Notes under the pieces: model-generated
The model's input: the letters and a program-made list of their open reading frames with translations, nothing else
What the model was told of the DNA's origin: nothing
The model's database searches: none
Assembly (NCBI GenBank): GCA_009363875.1
Contig: CM018680.1
Location: 12,221,625 to 12,285,624 of the forward strand
Direction of reading: 5' to 3'
DNA: 64,000 nucleotides
Source: Mikania micrantha
Taxonomy: Eukaryota; Streptophyta; Magnoliopsida; Asterales; Asteraceae
Shown here: one piece after another, positions 1 to 11,233 of the stretch
How the letters are laid out: the number at the start of each line of letters is the position of its first letter
Numbering within the stretch: position 1 is the first letter of the stretch
Position numbers and translations under genes: made by a program

Positions 1-892
1 CATTGACATGTCTTAACTTAATTCATATGGATTGGTTATCTTTAATGTTTATTATGAGTAGTAGCCTTATTCGGCCTAAGTTCTACATATTGGGTTTTAA
101 TGGGCCTATTTGGGCCTTCACCTCTTGCTGAGCTTTTATATCTTATTGGGCCTTATCAGGCCTAAGTGTTCAATCTATAATTATATGTTTAAGTTTGTTG
201 GGATTTCTTGCAGTTGTTACAAAAATGAACTCCGAATTTCTTTTGAAAAAGAAACACATGATCAAACTATTATATTTGCTAATACAATTAGCAATCACGG
301 AGGCAATTGACCACGCACTCAAGACAAAGAACGAACACTGTGTTCTAAGTAATGTGTCTCGCAAAGAATGATTATGGCATTAGTCCACAAAAATCAAAAT
401 TGAGTGAAAGACCTACCAACATATCATACTGAGTGCATTGTGATCGCTTTGTATTTAATCTTTTATGGTACAAGTAAGCTTCAGAATGTTACAATGTACT
501 ATCATATCTCAAAGGTCGGATCAATTTCTCAATTTTCTAATTTTATATTGTTTTTGATTTTTTTTTTTAAATTTTTACTCCCCCTATAATGATAAAAATG
601 AAAATCTTTTTGATATTTAGAATTTTAAAGATACATAGAAAAATCAAAATTCCCGAAAAATTGACAACCGATATGATTTACCATCTTTGTGAAACATTAT
701 ATTCAATGTGACTTGAAAAGATCAAGAAAACATGACAATGTAATTCCAAACCTATCATGTTCTCCAGAATAATATGACAATTAAAGAATTAGAACGATTT
801 TACCAAATACACGTCAGGAAGTTCCACTATCAATGAGCTCGCCTCCAATTGATAGATCCTCTTGAAATTCTCCTGCACACACTCACAAACCA
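1..892. other. no gene recognised; AT-rich left edge
   Basis: I see no coding region with family features here. The only notable site is a pyrimidine run at 578-588 that reads on the minus strand as a polypurine-tract-like GGGGGAG. It could be the 3' end of the minus-strand element whose gag lies at 893-3159, but no LTR start (TG) resembling the LTR at 4036-4625 follows it. Confidence 0.5.
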
Positions 893-1531
893 TTAGATAG
901 ATTTGGTCACCCAAACCTTCGATGTCTTGAGTTGACCATGAGCATCAGATGAAATTTCCTTTGAAACTTCGTTTGTTTTTGGTATCCACAACTGTTCCTG
1001 TTCAAGTGCATTCTTAAGATAATACTTATCTTGAATCACCACATTGTTGTTAAAAACCAAATTAGTCATTAAAGATTTTGAAAGTTTCAACTTTTTTTCA
1101 TCCAAGGCTTTCACAAGTTCTTCCTTGTTTTGATTTGGTATTTTATGTTTTTTAGGAATAAACTTTGAAACCTCTGTGACACATGGCTTTGCATCACTAA
1201 CTTGTCCTTTTAACTCACACAGATAAGGATAATTAGCAATGATATGCCCTCTAGTACCACACTCAAAACATATTCTCCTCTCTACAAACCTAGGAGAATA
1301 GTTTTGCACAAACCTATGGTTTTGGTGATTTGTCACTGGTGAACCATAAACCAATCTTTGATTCCTTGTTGAACCATTAAGAGTCAAATGTGACTTCTTA
1401 CCACTTGACATGGGAGACTCAAAGTTCAACTTTTCACATCTTGTGGGACTTAGTGAAATCTTGTCGTTGATCCAAGACTTTGAAGTATCACACTTTGATT
1501 TCACTTTATTTGATGCACATGATGATTTCAC
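893..1531 (-). pseudogene. Copia-like Gag C-terminal part with broken zinc knuckle
   Basis: The translation contains one CCHC-type nucleic-acid-binding knuckle (Gag/nucleocapsid function: binds element RNA). The order Cys-x2-Cys-x4-His is present (CFECGTRGH), but the fourth ligand is Tyr instead of Cys, so zinc binding is likely lost. The rest is Lys/Ser/Asn rich and low in recognisable motifs. It is in the same frame as the ORFs at 1730-2089 and 2093-2386 upstream on this strand, so stop codons alone split the original frame. No protease, integrase or reverse transcriptase follows downstream (toward position 1). Identification as Copia rests on the zinc knuckle and the UBN2-like capsid part at 2602-3159. 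Confidence 0.6.
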
Positions 1532-1729
1532 AACTCATTTTGATTGAATTTGACGTTTAGGGTTTGAACTTGAAACACCATTTTGTTTTGAAAAATTCTT
1601 GTTTTCGTTCTTTGAAAACTTTTTAATTTCAACCAATGGGGTTTTGAAAGAAACTTTCTTATTGCATGATTTTGCTGAATTTGAAACACATGGTTTCACA
1701 TCGTCAAAGATATTATTGTGAGAATCATC

Positions 1730-2386
1730 CTAATCCTTATGTACATCCATCAACCCACATCTGTACAATGTCTCCTCATCATATTCCTCTAAAGTACAAT
1801 CTTCAATGATCGGAGGAATATTGTCATCAATACAAATTGGAGACTTTCCCTTATTAAGATTGTTATCTTTTGAAATTTCACTATCACTTGGTTTCTCAAT
1901 AAAAGGACTTGAAGAAATTATATAATCATAATGATTATCCAATTTGTGCATGATTATGTCAAAATCTCTTTTTGCTTTGTCCATTCTGAGTTTAATATTC
2001 TTGACTGCTTTTGTCAATTCAACATTTACTTTGCTCAGAATGTCAAGTTTTTGTTCAGAAACGCCTTCATTGGCATTTGACTTTGACAAATCTTAAGTTA
2101 ACATTTGAACATGTGACTTCAGTTCTACAATATGTTTTGTAAAGCACTTTTCATTTGATTTTAAAACCATGTATGCTTTATTGCAGTTTGATAAGTCGCA
2201 TTTCAAGTTTAAGTTTTCTTCCTCCAAACTCCAAATTTGTCCCTCAAGATTTAAACATTTAGAGCACGAGAGTTTAGAAAACTTACCTGAACTTACCTCT
2301 TTATCTGAAATGGTATGACAATGATCTTCACTAACGATGGTAGTTGTTTTAGACAAATCATCAGAGGCATCCTCATAAACACTCAA
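1730..2386 (-). pseudogene. Gag middle region, coiled-coil, one in-frame stop
   Basis: Two ORFs of 97 and 119 codons lie in one reading frame and are separated by a stop near 2090-2095. The first is acidic and Ser/Cys rich. The second has a heptad-like Leu/Val/Ile pattern consistent with a short coiled coil, and then an acidic tail. In family terms this would be the linker between capsid and nucleocapsid of a retroelement Gag. Nothing here identifies it alone; position and frame relative to the flanking Gag pieces are the argument. Confidence 0.45.
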
Positions 2387-2601
2387 ACCACATCATCACT
2401 TGAAGTTTCATTCTTTGACTTCAACACATCATCTTCAGACTTCTTCATCTCACTTGTGATTTCAGAAGAATCATCAAAAATGTGTGTGTCTTCAGTAACA
2501 TTACATCTCTAATCTACAACTTCATTCACCTGTTTGCTATCTTCAGCCATTTCAAGTTCAATTGCTTTATCAGATTTTGACACCGAAGAATCCTCACTCT
2601 T

Positions 2602-3159
2602 TTATTCATCACTACTTTCCATCCTCAAATTCACACTTGTCTCAATACGATCTTCCATTTTTGGATCATCTTCCATTCCTCCATCAACATCTTCTTTTTC
2701 TTTCTCAACACTCATAGTTTCCTTTAACATGTTTCTTTGTTCATCAATCCACGAGAAATCAACAAATTTCACAATCCATGTTCCGGTTCGTCTTATCTCC
2801 GATTCCATTTTGTCAACCACATCTTTGAAGTTCATTAATTTGACATGATGAATGACTTCAGTTTCCTTCATTCTTTCAACAAAATCACTCCATCTATAAG
2901 GTAAGAATTGCGTAAACTTCTCAACGATTTGCCCATCAGTGATATCAAACTTAAAATATTTCAATTCTTGCATAAGTGGTAAATGACGATCATAAGCATC
3001 ATTGATCTTCTTCGCAACATGATTGTTATATGCAAGTTCTAACAAACTCCACTTTGCACATGAATGTGACATTTGTTCAAAATCAGTTTTTTTAATATCG
3101 TTGGAAATGATCACCGAAAACAAGTCACACAATTCTCTTTCTTGATTAAATTCAAACAA
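2602..3159 (-). pseudogene. Copia-like Gag N-terminal (UBN2-type capsid) fragment
   Basis: The 185-codon ORF has the all-helical look of the UBN2/retrotransposon Gag family of plant Copia elements: a Trp-containing stretch around residues 38-45, then helices ending in an acidic Glu/Asp-rich C-terminus. It lies in a different frame from the Gag pieces at 893-2386, so at least one frameshift separates them. Its start is not certain; the frame may extend further upstream toward the leader repeats at 3565-3740. The order on the minus strand is LTR, primer site, leader, this ORF, which is what a Gag position predicts. Confidence 0.6.
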
Positions 3160-3564
3160 TTGATCGTCATTCAGTTTTGATGTCCCAAAATTATCATTCG
3201 ATTTCAGACATGATTTCTTGTATTTTTGGTATTATAACTTCCGGTAATTGTCTTCCGCTTTAGTAATAAATGTTTCGAATGTGGATCTCCAGTTCGGGTA
3301 ATTATCCAAATTGTCCAACATAAGTCCATTGTTAACCAACCATTACACGTTCCAGTTCTGGTATGTCATTTTTTTAATTTTTATGATCACAACGTCAAAA
3401 TTTAACCTCTCAAAACAAAACAGCTCAAACCTCATCTTAACGTCCGATTTAGGTCATGAAACCTATTCCAAATGATCCGGAAGGCACAAAATAGGTAAAC
3501 AAGGTTTACTTGAGATTTTAAGAGGTATCTTTCTCGCAAATCTTTTGACACAAATCTTTTGAAA

Positions 3565-3740
3565 GGTTCTCACGAACCTATTAAGAGGTTCTCACAAACC
3601 TATTGAGAGGGTCTCATGAGGTTCCCACGAACCTATTGGGAGGTTCCCACGAACCTATTTGGAGGTTCCCACGAACCTATTTGGATAGGTTCACACGAAC
3701 CTATTTGGAGAGGTTCCCACGAACCTATTGGAGGTTCTCA
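3565..3740 (-). repeat. tandem GGTTC/GAACC hairpin array in retroelement leader
   Basis: About seven units of 22-28 bp each contain GGTTCCCACGAACC or a close variant, i.e. 5-bp arms GGTTC/GAACC around a 4-nt loop, followed by TATTTGGA-like spacer. The array lies between the primer-binding site (4023-4034) and the Gag ORF (2602-3159) of the minus-strand element, so it would form serial hairpins in the leader RNA. The later units (3620-3735) are nearly identical; the first ones are degraded. Confidence 0.8.
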
Positions 3741-4022
3741 CTCATGTTCGTCTCCTAGATCGAACAGACCTGCAACTTCACAAAAATGGCTGTAGAATCT
3801 TCAATTTTTTGAGTTAGATGGCGTATGAGTAGTCAAAATCTTCGTTTTTTCGAGGTGCATCTTTCTATTGAATCAGAATTTGCAAAAACTTGATTATTTT
3901 TCGTAGATCTGGCTTTTTGTTAACGAAAACGTGAAGAACTTCAAGAACACCTTCAAGATGATGAAGTTTCTGATCAAATTACATGAGATTGATGTCCAAA
4001 TACTCATAGAATCGAGCCTAAT

Positions 4023-4034
4023 GCTCTGATACCA
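4023..4034 (-). promoter_or_regulatory. primer-binding site (tRNA-iMet type)
   Basis: On the minus strand this reads TGGTATCAGAGC, the standard plant initiator-Met tRNA primer site for reverse transcription. It begins 1 bp after the LTR end (CTACA). Confidence 0.9.
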
Positions 4035-4035
4035 C

Positions 4036-4625
4036 TGTAGATTTCAGAAATCGATCACGAAATCCTATGATTCCATCATAAACGTGAGGAATCCGTTCAT
4101 GACTAGATTTGGATCAACAAGAACATTGTAATCTATCATGAATCTGCATTTCTCATTAATCATTCAAGTGTTTTACAATGAATCAAACGTGAAATACATC
4201 ACACGTCAATACAAAACGACACTAAGATGAATAGAATTTGATGAAGATCTTCAAATCTAGTTCTTGCTTCTTGAGAGAGAATATTGCTATTAGTTTGTGT
4301 GGAATTATGAGCTCTACCTTCAAAATGAACTAGCAACATCATATATATAGATTTCTAAAGCAAAGGTTCGGCCCTTGTTACCCTTTCACGAACATCCATT
4401 TTACACAAACCTTTGATAAGATTCGTGAACCCTTATGCTAGGCAAACCTTAGACCATATGAGTGCCGAACCTTTTAGCCATCAATCATAGCCGAACCCTT
4501 TTGGATCTCTAGCCGAACCGTTTGACACTTTATCTTTCTAATCATATACAACAGACTATGATTTCATATACAACAAGCGAGGTTCACACAGTAAACGCAA
4601 CTTTCACATAGAAAATGCATCAACA
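4036..4625 (-). mobile_element. Copia-type LTR (590 bp)
   Basis: Read on the minus strand the segment begins TGTTGATGC and ends CTACA. It is bordered downstream by a tRNA-iMet primer site and upstream by a polypurine tract (4626-4637). Its U3 part (about 4370-4520) holds several CCGAACC/AGGTTCG words upstream of a TATATATA box near 4345 (minus-strand sense). A second copy of this LTR is not in the window. Having both PPT and PBS on one LTR means it is shared by two tandem internal regions, or that this is a recombined tandem element. Confidence 0.75.
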
Positions 4626-5200
4626 TACTCCCCCTTGGTCCTTGGTGTTGTATATTCTCAAATTTTGTTTGCATCAGGGAACAAATATGCATCAACATAC
4701 TCCTCCTACAACCCTGCTATCTACATACTCCCCTTCAGTTGTAGTTGTTGTATCAAATGTTGTTGTATAGACGGCATCAATCTCTTTGTTTACACTTCAT
4801 TCTCTCTATCTTGATCTCATTCTCTTTGTCTCCATCTTATGTCTTTCTTTTTCCAAGATTCACTTGCTGAGGACTGCAGTGACATCTTCAACACACAGAT
4901 CTTCGTCACCCTGATCACCTGCATCAGTTAACACATTATCAAAACTAAATCTTTTGCTTCCTATTAAGTATTTAGTCTCAATCATTGATATCATAACATC
5001 ACATGTGATCATAGTATTTACAAAAAGTTCGCAAGTCACATCGGATAGTCTAAAAAAATAGAAGAAAAATTTTATGTTTTGTTTTTTTTAAATGATTTGA
5101 ATAAACTCCCCCTAAATCTATGAATTGTAAAAAAAATTTTCTTATATCCTAGAATCCAACAAAATTTGTATTCTAACTAAAAAATAATAATAAATATGTT
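4626..5200 (-). mobile_element. 3' internal end of a second Copia copy, with polypurine tract
   Basis: 4626-4637 reads AAGGGGGAGTA on the minus strand, directly abutting the LTR start, so it is a polypurine tract. Further to the right the minus strand holds a short frame ending at about 4865 with an acidic tail (ending VLSK then stop), then a 3' untranslated stretch with repeated CTCCCCC-type tracts at about 4703, 4732 and 5106. This is the position of the 3' end of an element whose body would lie to the right, but beyond 5200 no pol sequence is recognisable. Confidence 0.45.
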
Positions 5201-5666
5201 TTTGATGAGAAAGATCCAAACATGAGATCATATTGTAATCATGCTTCAACATTACTTGTTGATTGTTAATGAGATTTATTTAGTTAAATAAGGACATGCT
5301 ATGACTAATTCCTAAACTATTAGGATAATACGAAAAGAGGTTATCATGATAGCAAGATATGTTTACAATATGATGAAGTCTTATGTGTGAGATAATGATA
5401 AGATGCTAGCATGTTATGTTGTGATGATTATGTTAATGATGATAAGACTATGTTAGTATGTTATGTTATGAAATGATGCTAGCATAACATGAATATGATG
5501 TTATGATGATGTGCTATGAATATGAACGTATGAATGATGTTCCCACATTTACGTGGGATAAGTGTGATGTTGCTGCCATACTCTTGATGGGGTAAGTATG
5601 ATGATGCTCCAGTACTTGTAGTGGGTTAGTATGAAACACAACCTTACCATATCAAGTTATGAACAG
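5201..5666. other. AT-rich spacer, no gene seen
   Basis: Many ATGATG/TATGTTATG-like words occur here but no convincing reading frame. It leads directly into the minisatellite at 5667. Confidence 0.5.
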
Positions 5667-5994
5667 TCGATCATTCTATAAACACAGAGTCGACTGGGAT
5701 ATAAACATGAGAGTCGATCGGACTATAAACATGGAGAGCGATCGGGCTATAAACATGGAGCCGAACACGCTATAATAACCGAGTCGACCGAACTATAAAC
5801 ATGAGATTCAATCGGACTATAAACATGGAGCCAATCGGGCTATAAACATGGAGCTAATCGGGCTATGAACACTGAGTCAACTAGACTATAAACACGGAGC
5901 CAATCAGGCTATAAACATGGAGCCGATCAGGGTATAAACACGGATCCTATAGAGATATAAACATGGTAAGAGTTGATCGGACTATAAACATAGA
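5667..5994. repeat. ~24-bp minisatellite, about 14 units
   Basis: Degenerate units of 22-26 bp share the core CTATAAACATGGAG followed by (C/T)CGATCGGG. About fourteen can be counted. Variation between units is mostly substitutions (GATCGG, AATCGG, GATCAG), with one unit reduced to CTATAATAACC. Such arrays are common in plant gypsy LTRs and untranslated regions, but no element boundary encloses this one clearly. Confidence 0.85.
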
Positions 5995-6466
5995 ACCTTG
6001 TGATGGCATAAGCCCACTACTCATGATTAACGACAGTGGTTATGATGATGACGATGGTTATATGGTTACGATGAGGAAGATGGTTATGTGCTATGGTTTA
6101 TGTGTATGAAATGATGCTTTCATGTTAAAAATGTTTAAACTCACTAAAACGTTTATAATGATTTATAAACTAGAACTCACCCGCGTAAGCTGACATTTTA
6201 GCATGTATGTCAAGTTAAAGCTACGGTAAGTGAAGGCATGGAGCTCGGGCATCAAGAAAGAGAATCCGATGGTGTTGGCAATCATAATGTTTTGATACAA
6301 TTTATTTCCTTATATCTTGTATTTGACAAAGTTTTAATTCCCGCTGCATATTTATGAAAATTTTTAGTTTAAGAGCTATGTGTTATGATGAAAACCAACC
6401 TCTGTGGGGTACTTAGGATCAGGGCCACACATATATCCATATATTTTTGATAATTTTCTCAAAGTA
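5995..6466 (+). other. degenerate gypsy-LTR-like sequence
   Basis: The stretch includes an ACTCACCCGCGTAAGCTGAC block resembling in arrangement the ACTCACCAGCTTTGTGCTGAC block near the 3' end of the chromovirus LTR at 43190-43210. This suggests an old plus-oriented LTR remnant. The expected GTGTGACA terminus is not present; the solo LTR at 6467 begins instead. Confidence 0.35.
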
Positions 6467-9394
6467 TGTCACACCCCCAAATTCCCACCTGCGGTGTCAG
6501 ACCGCTGGGTGTGACGTGACCAGAATTACAACTTTTAGTCATATAGAACGCCTCTATATGCGTTTGAAATAAATAATTTCAATAATAGAAATCAAGTTGT
6601 TTATAATAATGCAGCGAAATAGTATTAGTCTAAACAACGGAATAATTAAATTGTTTGAAATGCAGCGGAAATAAAATGGCAGACACTACATAGTTTGTTA
6701 ATCAAATAAATAACATTGTTTGTTCAAAAAGACACAGTATGAATGCATGCAAGTCATGTGCTCATATCCTGAGGTGCGTTCATGTTCCGTTCAAGCTAGC
6801 TAGTTACTTGAGAATACATGTCACGAAAAAGTGTCAACACATAGGTTGGTGAGTTCACAAGTTTTGATATCAATACATAAGTATTAAAATCTTTGTCACG
6901 TGTCATGTTGTTTATTATATGTTTGTTCCGAGCCCTATGCTCCAGGTGTCAGTTTCGTTACTACCAAACTAGACTTGCTTGCTCTAGCCTCCGCCATGCC
7001 TATCGTAGGGACATGGACTATGGGTTAAGATTACACGCGTCCTAACATCCGGTTAGAGTTGGCGCCGTGTGGGGTTCGTCATGCCCAATAGTACTACCTA
7101 AATTCACCTCGTTGTGAATACATTAACGGTAAGACTGTGCGATGACTTTGTTACGATACAACACTTAATGTTTGTCCAATAAACCAGCATACACAATATA
7201 TTTGTACAAGTATAAAGTTTGACTCAACAACATGTATTCTCCCCTGGTTTGAAAGCTTGTAAAAGAAAGAGGGGTCGTAAACTCACCTGAGTGATAAATA
7301 ACGCATAGGCTCCTTGTCTTTGAGTTAATCGGTCATCGGTTACCTATAACACATTGCTTACGTAAGCTTGTGTTTGTGATCATGTTTGTGTCCATGTTCG
7401 TGCTCAACAACCCGTGGTTGTTATGTTTGTCCATGTTTGACCATGTTTAACCGTGTCAAAGTCAACGACCCGTTGGTGAACCGTGTGTTTGTTAGAGTTC
7501 ATATTATGCTTGTTATTGTTCGCATAATGCATTAAAACATGTAAGTCACTTTAATGGACAACTTACTATTTATAGTAAGTTTCCTTTTTTAGCAAGTTTG
7601 CAATAAAGTCTGTTTTAATAGTTCTAGCATGCTTGTTTAATCCTAAGTGATCATGTTAACACTAAGCAAGTCGTTACATATGATCAAATAGCACTTAGGT
7701 CCATTTTTAGTAAGCAAAGTTACTAAAAATAGAAAGTTCTATATTTAACATTTATCATAAGAAAACTCATCCAACACTTCACATAGCATCATATTATGGA
7801 ATTTTAAGTTATTTATCATTATCAAAATGAAGCCTATGTTCCTATTTCGTGAAATTCTCAAATAAAGTTTCTATAAATAGTAAGTTTGTAAATAGCTCAC
7901 TTTATTAAATAAATTCACATATAACTTGTTTATAATATCATCAATGTTATTAATCAATCTCACCATAGCCTAAAATCATCCTATATGCATATTGTTCATT
8001 ACAAAAGATTCTATTTATAGAAACTTATATCAAATACACCTATTTTAACAATATTAATAAATCCAACACATCTCTAATCATCATACTAGTTTCAAATAAT
8101 CATATTAGTAACATGCATATTCATATTTCTTCATCTACATCATTTTTGTAACTTCAAAGTTACTAAAAATAGCAATAATCCCAAATCATCATCACTTGAT
8201 CTTATTAATCATAACATTCAACATACATAACTCCAATATCATCAATCATCATAAATTTATATCCAAAACTATATTAAAACATATTAAATCATACATGCAT
8301 GTGGTCGTAAGTTACTAACTATTGCAAATCTTAATCAAATAAGCATCATAACCCACAATATCATCATACATGATATTTATAACACTGAATCAGTCACAAA
8401 ATTGAACAAACTCAGATCTTTAAAGGTAGAAATTTGTGCATGTGTTGATAGAGTGTTTGCATGTGGGTTTTATGGTTTGCATGTGTGTGTATGTGCAAGT
8501 TTACTGCAAAAGAGCTCACAAATCTACCTCACAAAGCTCCAAGAAACTGAGATGATGATTATACAGGTTCTTGAGCACTCCTCAGGACTGGGTATAGCTA
8601 AATCAATTGACAAGGATGATGAGGTGATGTAGAAAGTCTTCTCCAATCTTCCTTCAAACCTTCAAGACTTCAATGGTGGCTTCTAGTTGCACGAAAAGCT
8701 TTCCAGAGGTAGTAGCAGGTGGTTGGGAGTGATTTTGGTTGAGTGTTTGCGTCTGGAGGTGATGGTAATGAGTGTAGTAGGCTGTAATGATTTTTGAGTG
8801 GATTTATAAGGATTTTCTCGATTTGGGCCTCACGTACCGCCAAGACTTCACTTTTGGAGTCTTGGCGTACAACAACGAATATTTTAATCGAATTGCTTCC
8901 CGAAACACGTCGCGTACCGCCAAGGCTGGGATGATCGGTCATCACGCACCGCGAAGGAATTCAGAGATTTCAAAATCTCTCGTTCACCCCTCGCATACCA
9001 CCAAGGCCCACTCTGGGGTCCCTCGCGGACCGCGAGACTCTCGGACCCGTCTTATTAGCCCAATTTAGTTGTTCAAGTTCGTTTTTCAATCGTTTCACGT
9101 TTCTGATTATCATTTCTTGACTCGTTGTCAAATTTTGACTTATAATATGTCCTCATATGTTTAATTTTAGTACAATTGGATTGTTGTTCGTTTTATTTCA
9201 CCAACGTTCTTTAATCGAGACACGTGTGTGAGTTTTTCGATAATTCATCGAATTATCCTGTTTGCGACTGTGTTTGTAATATAGTGCCACGTGTCACACT
9301 AAATTCAACTAATTCTAGTGCCACGTATGCAAATGCAAATTAAATAAACATTTAATTAGATTAATTGCTGACCTGGAATTTACGGGGTGTCACA
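6467..9394 (-). mobile_element. solo LTR of a Ty3/gypsy element (2.93 kb)
   Basis: The segment starts TGTCACACCCCC and ends GGGGTGTCACA, so it has TG...CA ends within an imperfect inverted repeat, and it is flanked by identical 5-bp duplications AAGTA (6462-6466 and 9395-9399). No PBS, PPT or gag/pol lies inside or beside it, so it is a solo LTR formed by LTR-LTR recombination. Minus orientation is inferred: a GTGAGTTCAC block near the left end and the GCGGTACGCG-like cluster at 8827-9050 lie in the order opposite to the plus-oriented chromovirus LTR at 41345. A length over 2 kb fits Tekay/Del-type chromoviruses. ORFs inside (8402-8632, 8787-9068) look incidental. Confidence 0.85.
8827..9050 (-). 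repeat. GCGGTACGCG-type word cluster inside solo LTR
   Basis: Six copies of a 10-14 bp word, read on the minus strand as GCGGTACGTG, GCGGTACGCG, GCGGTGCGTG, GTGGTATGCG, GCGGTCCGCG and one degraded copy, are spaced by 20-50 bp. The same word family occurs four times in each LTR of the element at 41345-52628. Most differences between copies are C/T or G/A at CpG or CpHpG positions, as expected from methylation decay. Confidence 0.7.
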
Positions 9395-9399
9395 AAGTA

Positions 9400-9904
9400 G
9401 TTTCGTGCAAAAAGCTTGATAAATTGGTATTGTGATCATTGTTTGTTTTTCTGGTACTTGTTTTAGTTTTGTTTCTCTTTAAGTTGTGATTGTGATCGGT
9501 ATTAAGAAAAAACTAGGTATTTTAACGGCGTTTGATTCTTATGTTTTAGGAAAACTATTTGAGTGGAAAGAAATGATATCTAAACATATATAGGTTCATT
9601 TTAAACTCAAAGTGTTAGCTCTCTTTATGCAACAAAAAACCCGAAGTGCATTATTCCTACAATCAACCTAACACAATTATTAGTTCATACAATCTTAGAA
9701 TAAGCAAGAGTCTCGCGTCTCAATCAAAGCCTAACATGTTTCTACTACAGCTAAAAAACAGTTTTATTGACATATGTAATATGTAATTTCAATTATAATA
9801 AATATTTTGGAATGTGTCTCATCTCAAAAATAATTCTATGCATTATTTATAAGTATGTAACATTTTTTTAAAAAAATTAACCCTAATTTAATGTAATCAA
9901 CATT
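9400..9904. other. AT-rich spacer, no gene seen
   Basis: No coding signature. The 5' end of the Helitron whose helicase and 3' end follow was not found; a TC start could lie here but cannot be distinguished. Confidence 0.4.
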
Positions 9905-10629
9905 GGAGGCATCAATGCTGATGAGTTAACTATTGAAATTCCTCATAATCTTTTGATTGATAACACAACAGATCCATTTCGAGAAATAGCAATTCTTGTA
10001 CCTAAATATGAATTTGTTCAAGAAATAAATGATCAATTGCTCTCATTTTTCCTTGTGATAAAGTAGAACACCTTAGCTAAGATAGTGTTTGTCAAACTGA
10101 ACAAGTGAATGAACCAATATAAGAAAACTTATACTCTCACATGATGTACTAAATGAACTTAAAATATCTGGTTTGCCAGATCATAAATTAGTACTCACGG
10201 TTGAAGTTTCTGTCATCCTACTAAGAAACATTGGTCAACAAAATGTTTTATGTAATGATACTAGCCTTCAAAAGTTTCACTTGGTAAGCGTGTAGTCCAA
10301 ACAAAGATCATATATGGGTGATGTTGGTACAAGAACATTCATTCCAAGAATCAATTTGATGTCATATGATAACAAAGTACCATTCATTTTTCAAACTAGG
10401 CAATTTCCAATTTCAGTTAGTTTTGCAATGGCAATTAATAAATGTTAGGGACAATTTCACAACTTGGACTATATTTGAAATAATCGATCTTCACACAGGG
10501 CAATTATACGTGGCACTTTCAAGAGTAAAAGCAAATATGGAGTGAAACTATTAATATTAGATAGAGATGATAAAAGTACAAATAAGACGTCAAATGTTGA
10601 ATATAAGGAAATTTTTAGAAACTTGTAAT
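9905..10629 (+). pseudogene. Helitron helicase (Pif1/RepHel C-terminal) remnant
   Basis: Conceptual translation across stops and small shifts gives the C-terminal part of the Pif1-like helicase of plant Helitrons. Recognisable stretches include EIPHNLL near 9940, a VNEP...LNELKISGLPDH stretch at about 10110-10180, FIPRINLMS at about 10340, QFPISVSFAMAINK at about 10410, and QLYVALSRVKS-like sequence near 10500-10530. The family acts as 5'-3' DNA helicase in rolling-circle transposition. At least four stops and several frame changes are present, and the Rep (HUH nuclease) part and Walker A motif are absent, so it is non-functional. The Helitron 3' terminus follows 100 bp downstream in the same orientation. 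Confidence 0.8.
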
Positions 10630-10723
10630 TCATTGAAATCTTTGTATGCAATTTTTCTTTCTAATGTATGAAATGTTAATCATCTTTTTTTATATGATAA
10701 GTTATATCTTTTCTCTTACTCCA

Positions 10724-10751
10724 CCCGTGTAACGCACGGGCTATAACCTAG
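10724..10751 (+). mobile_element. Helitron 3' terminus (hairpin + CTAG)
   Basis: CCCGTG (10724-10729), loop TAACG, CACGGG (10735-10740) form a 6-bp hairpin. It is followed 7 bp later by CTAG at 10748-10751 and then T, matching the Helitron rule of a hairpin about 10 bp upstream of CTRR and insertion between A and T. Orientation agrees with the helicase remnant. Confidence 0.9.
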
Positions 10752-11196
10752 TAAAAATAATAAAGAAAGCATATGCTACACATGTTGAGATGCAGCCCAT
10801 GAGGCTTCACCATGAAAGTGTATATAAAAGTTTGAAATCATACTCAGTTTTAACCATTTAACAAGTTTAATTCATTTAACTAATTTATTTTTAATTAAAG
10901 TTATGTTATAACATTAAAAAACAAACATGAAGATAATTTCTCATAATTCATTTTCACTCTTTTTCAAATACTTTTTCGCCTCATGATCAAAGAGAGTTAG
11001 GGACACAACACAAGTGTTGTCCTTAACCCTTAGTGGACTCTTAAATCTAAAATTTCCATGAAAAAAATACTTAAAAATATAGAATATATATCTAAATAAG
11101 GGGAAAACTTAACTAAAACATTTAAGTAATCTCATAACCTAGATACAACTGAGAAAATTCGCATTGCAGTGACCTACGTCAAGATATCCCCCCTTC
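10752..11196. other. AT-rich spacer
   Basis: No gene or repeat recognised. Small ORFs on both strands lack codon structure or motifs. Confidence 0.5.
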
Positions 11197-11233
11197 GCGG
11201 AGACAGGATTTGAACCTGTGACCTCAAGGTTAT
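11197..11233 (-). pseudogene. partial plastid-type trnfM-CAU relic
   Basis: Read on the minus strand the 37 nt run from just 3' of the anticodon (ATAACC) through the variable region and the T-arm (GGTTCAAATCC) to the acceptor 3' strand (CTCCGC). From memory of chloroplast trnfM this matches all but about one position. The 5' half of a tRNA (acceptor, D-arm) does not precede it; a GTAGCTCAA word 50 bp upstream resembles a D-arm but is too distant. It is either a nuclear insertion of plastid DNA broken by later events, or the head of a tRNA-derived SINE. Not a functional tRNA. Confidence 0.6.

Noticed and set aside
578..588. polypurine tract marking the 3' end of the first Copia
   Set aside because: No LTR start follows that resembles the LTR at 4036-4625; CTCCCCC tracts are common in this region.
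11197..11233. functional tRNA gene
   Set aside because: Only the 3' half is present; the acceptor and D-arm are missing.
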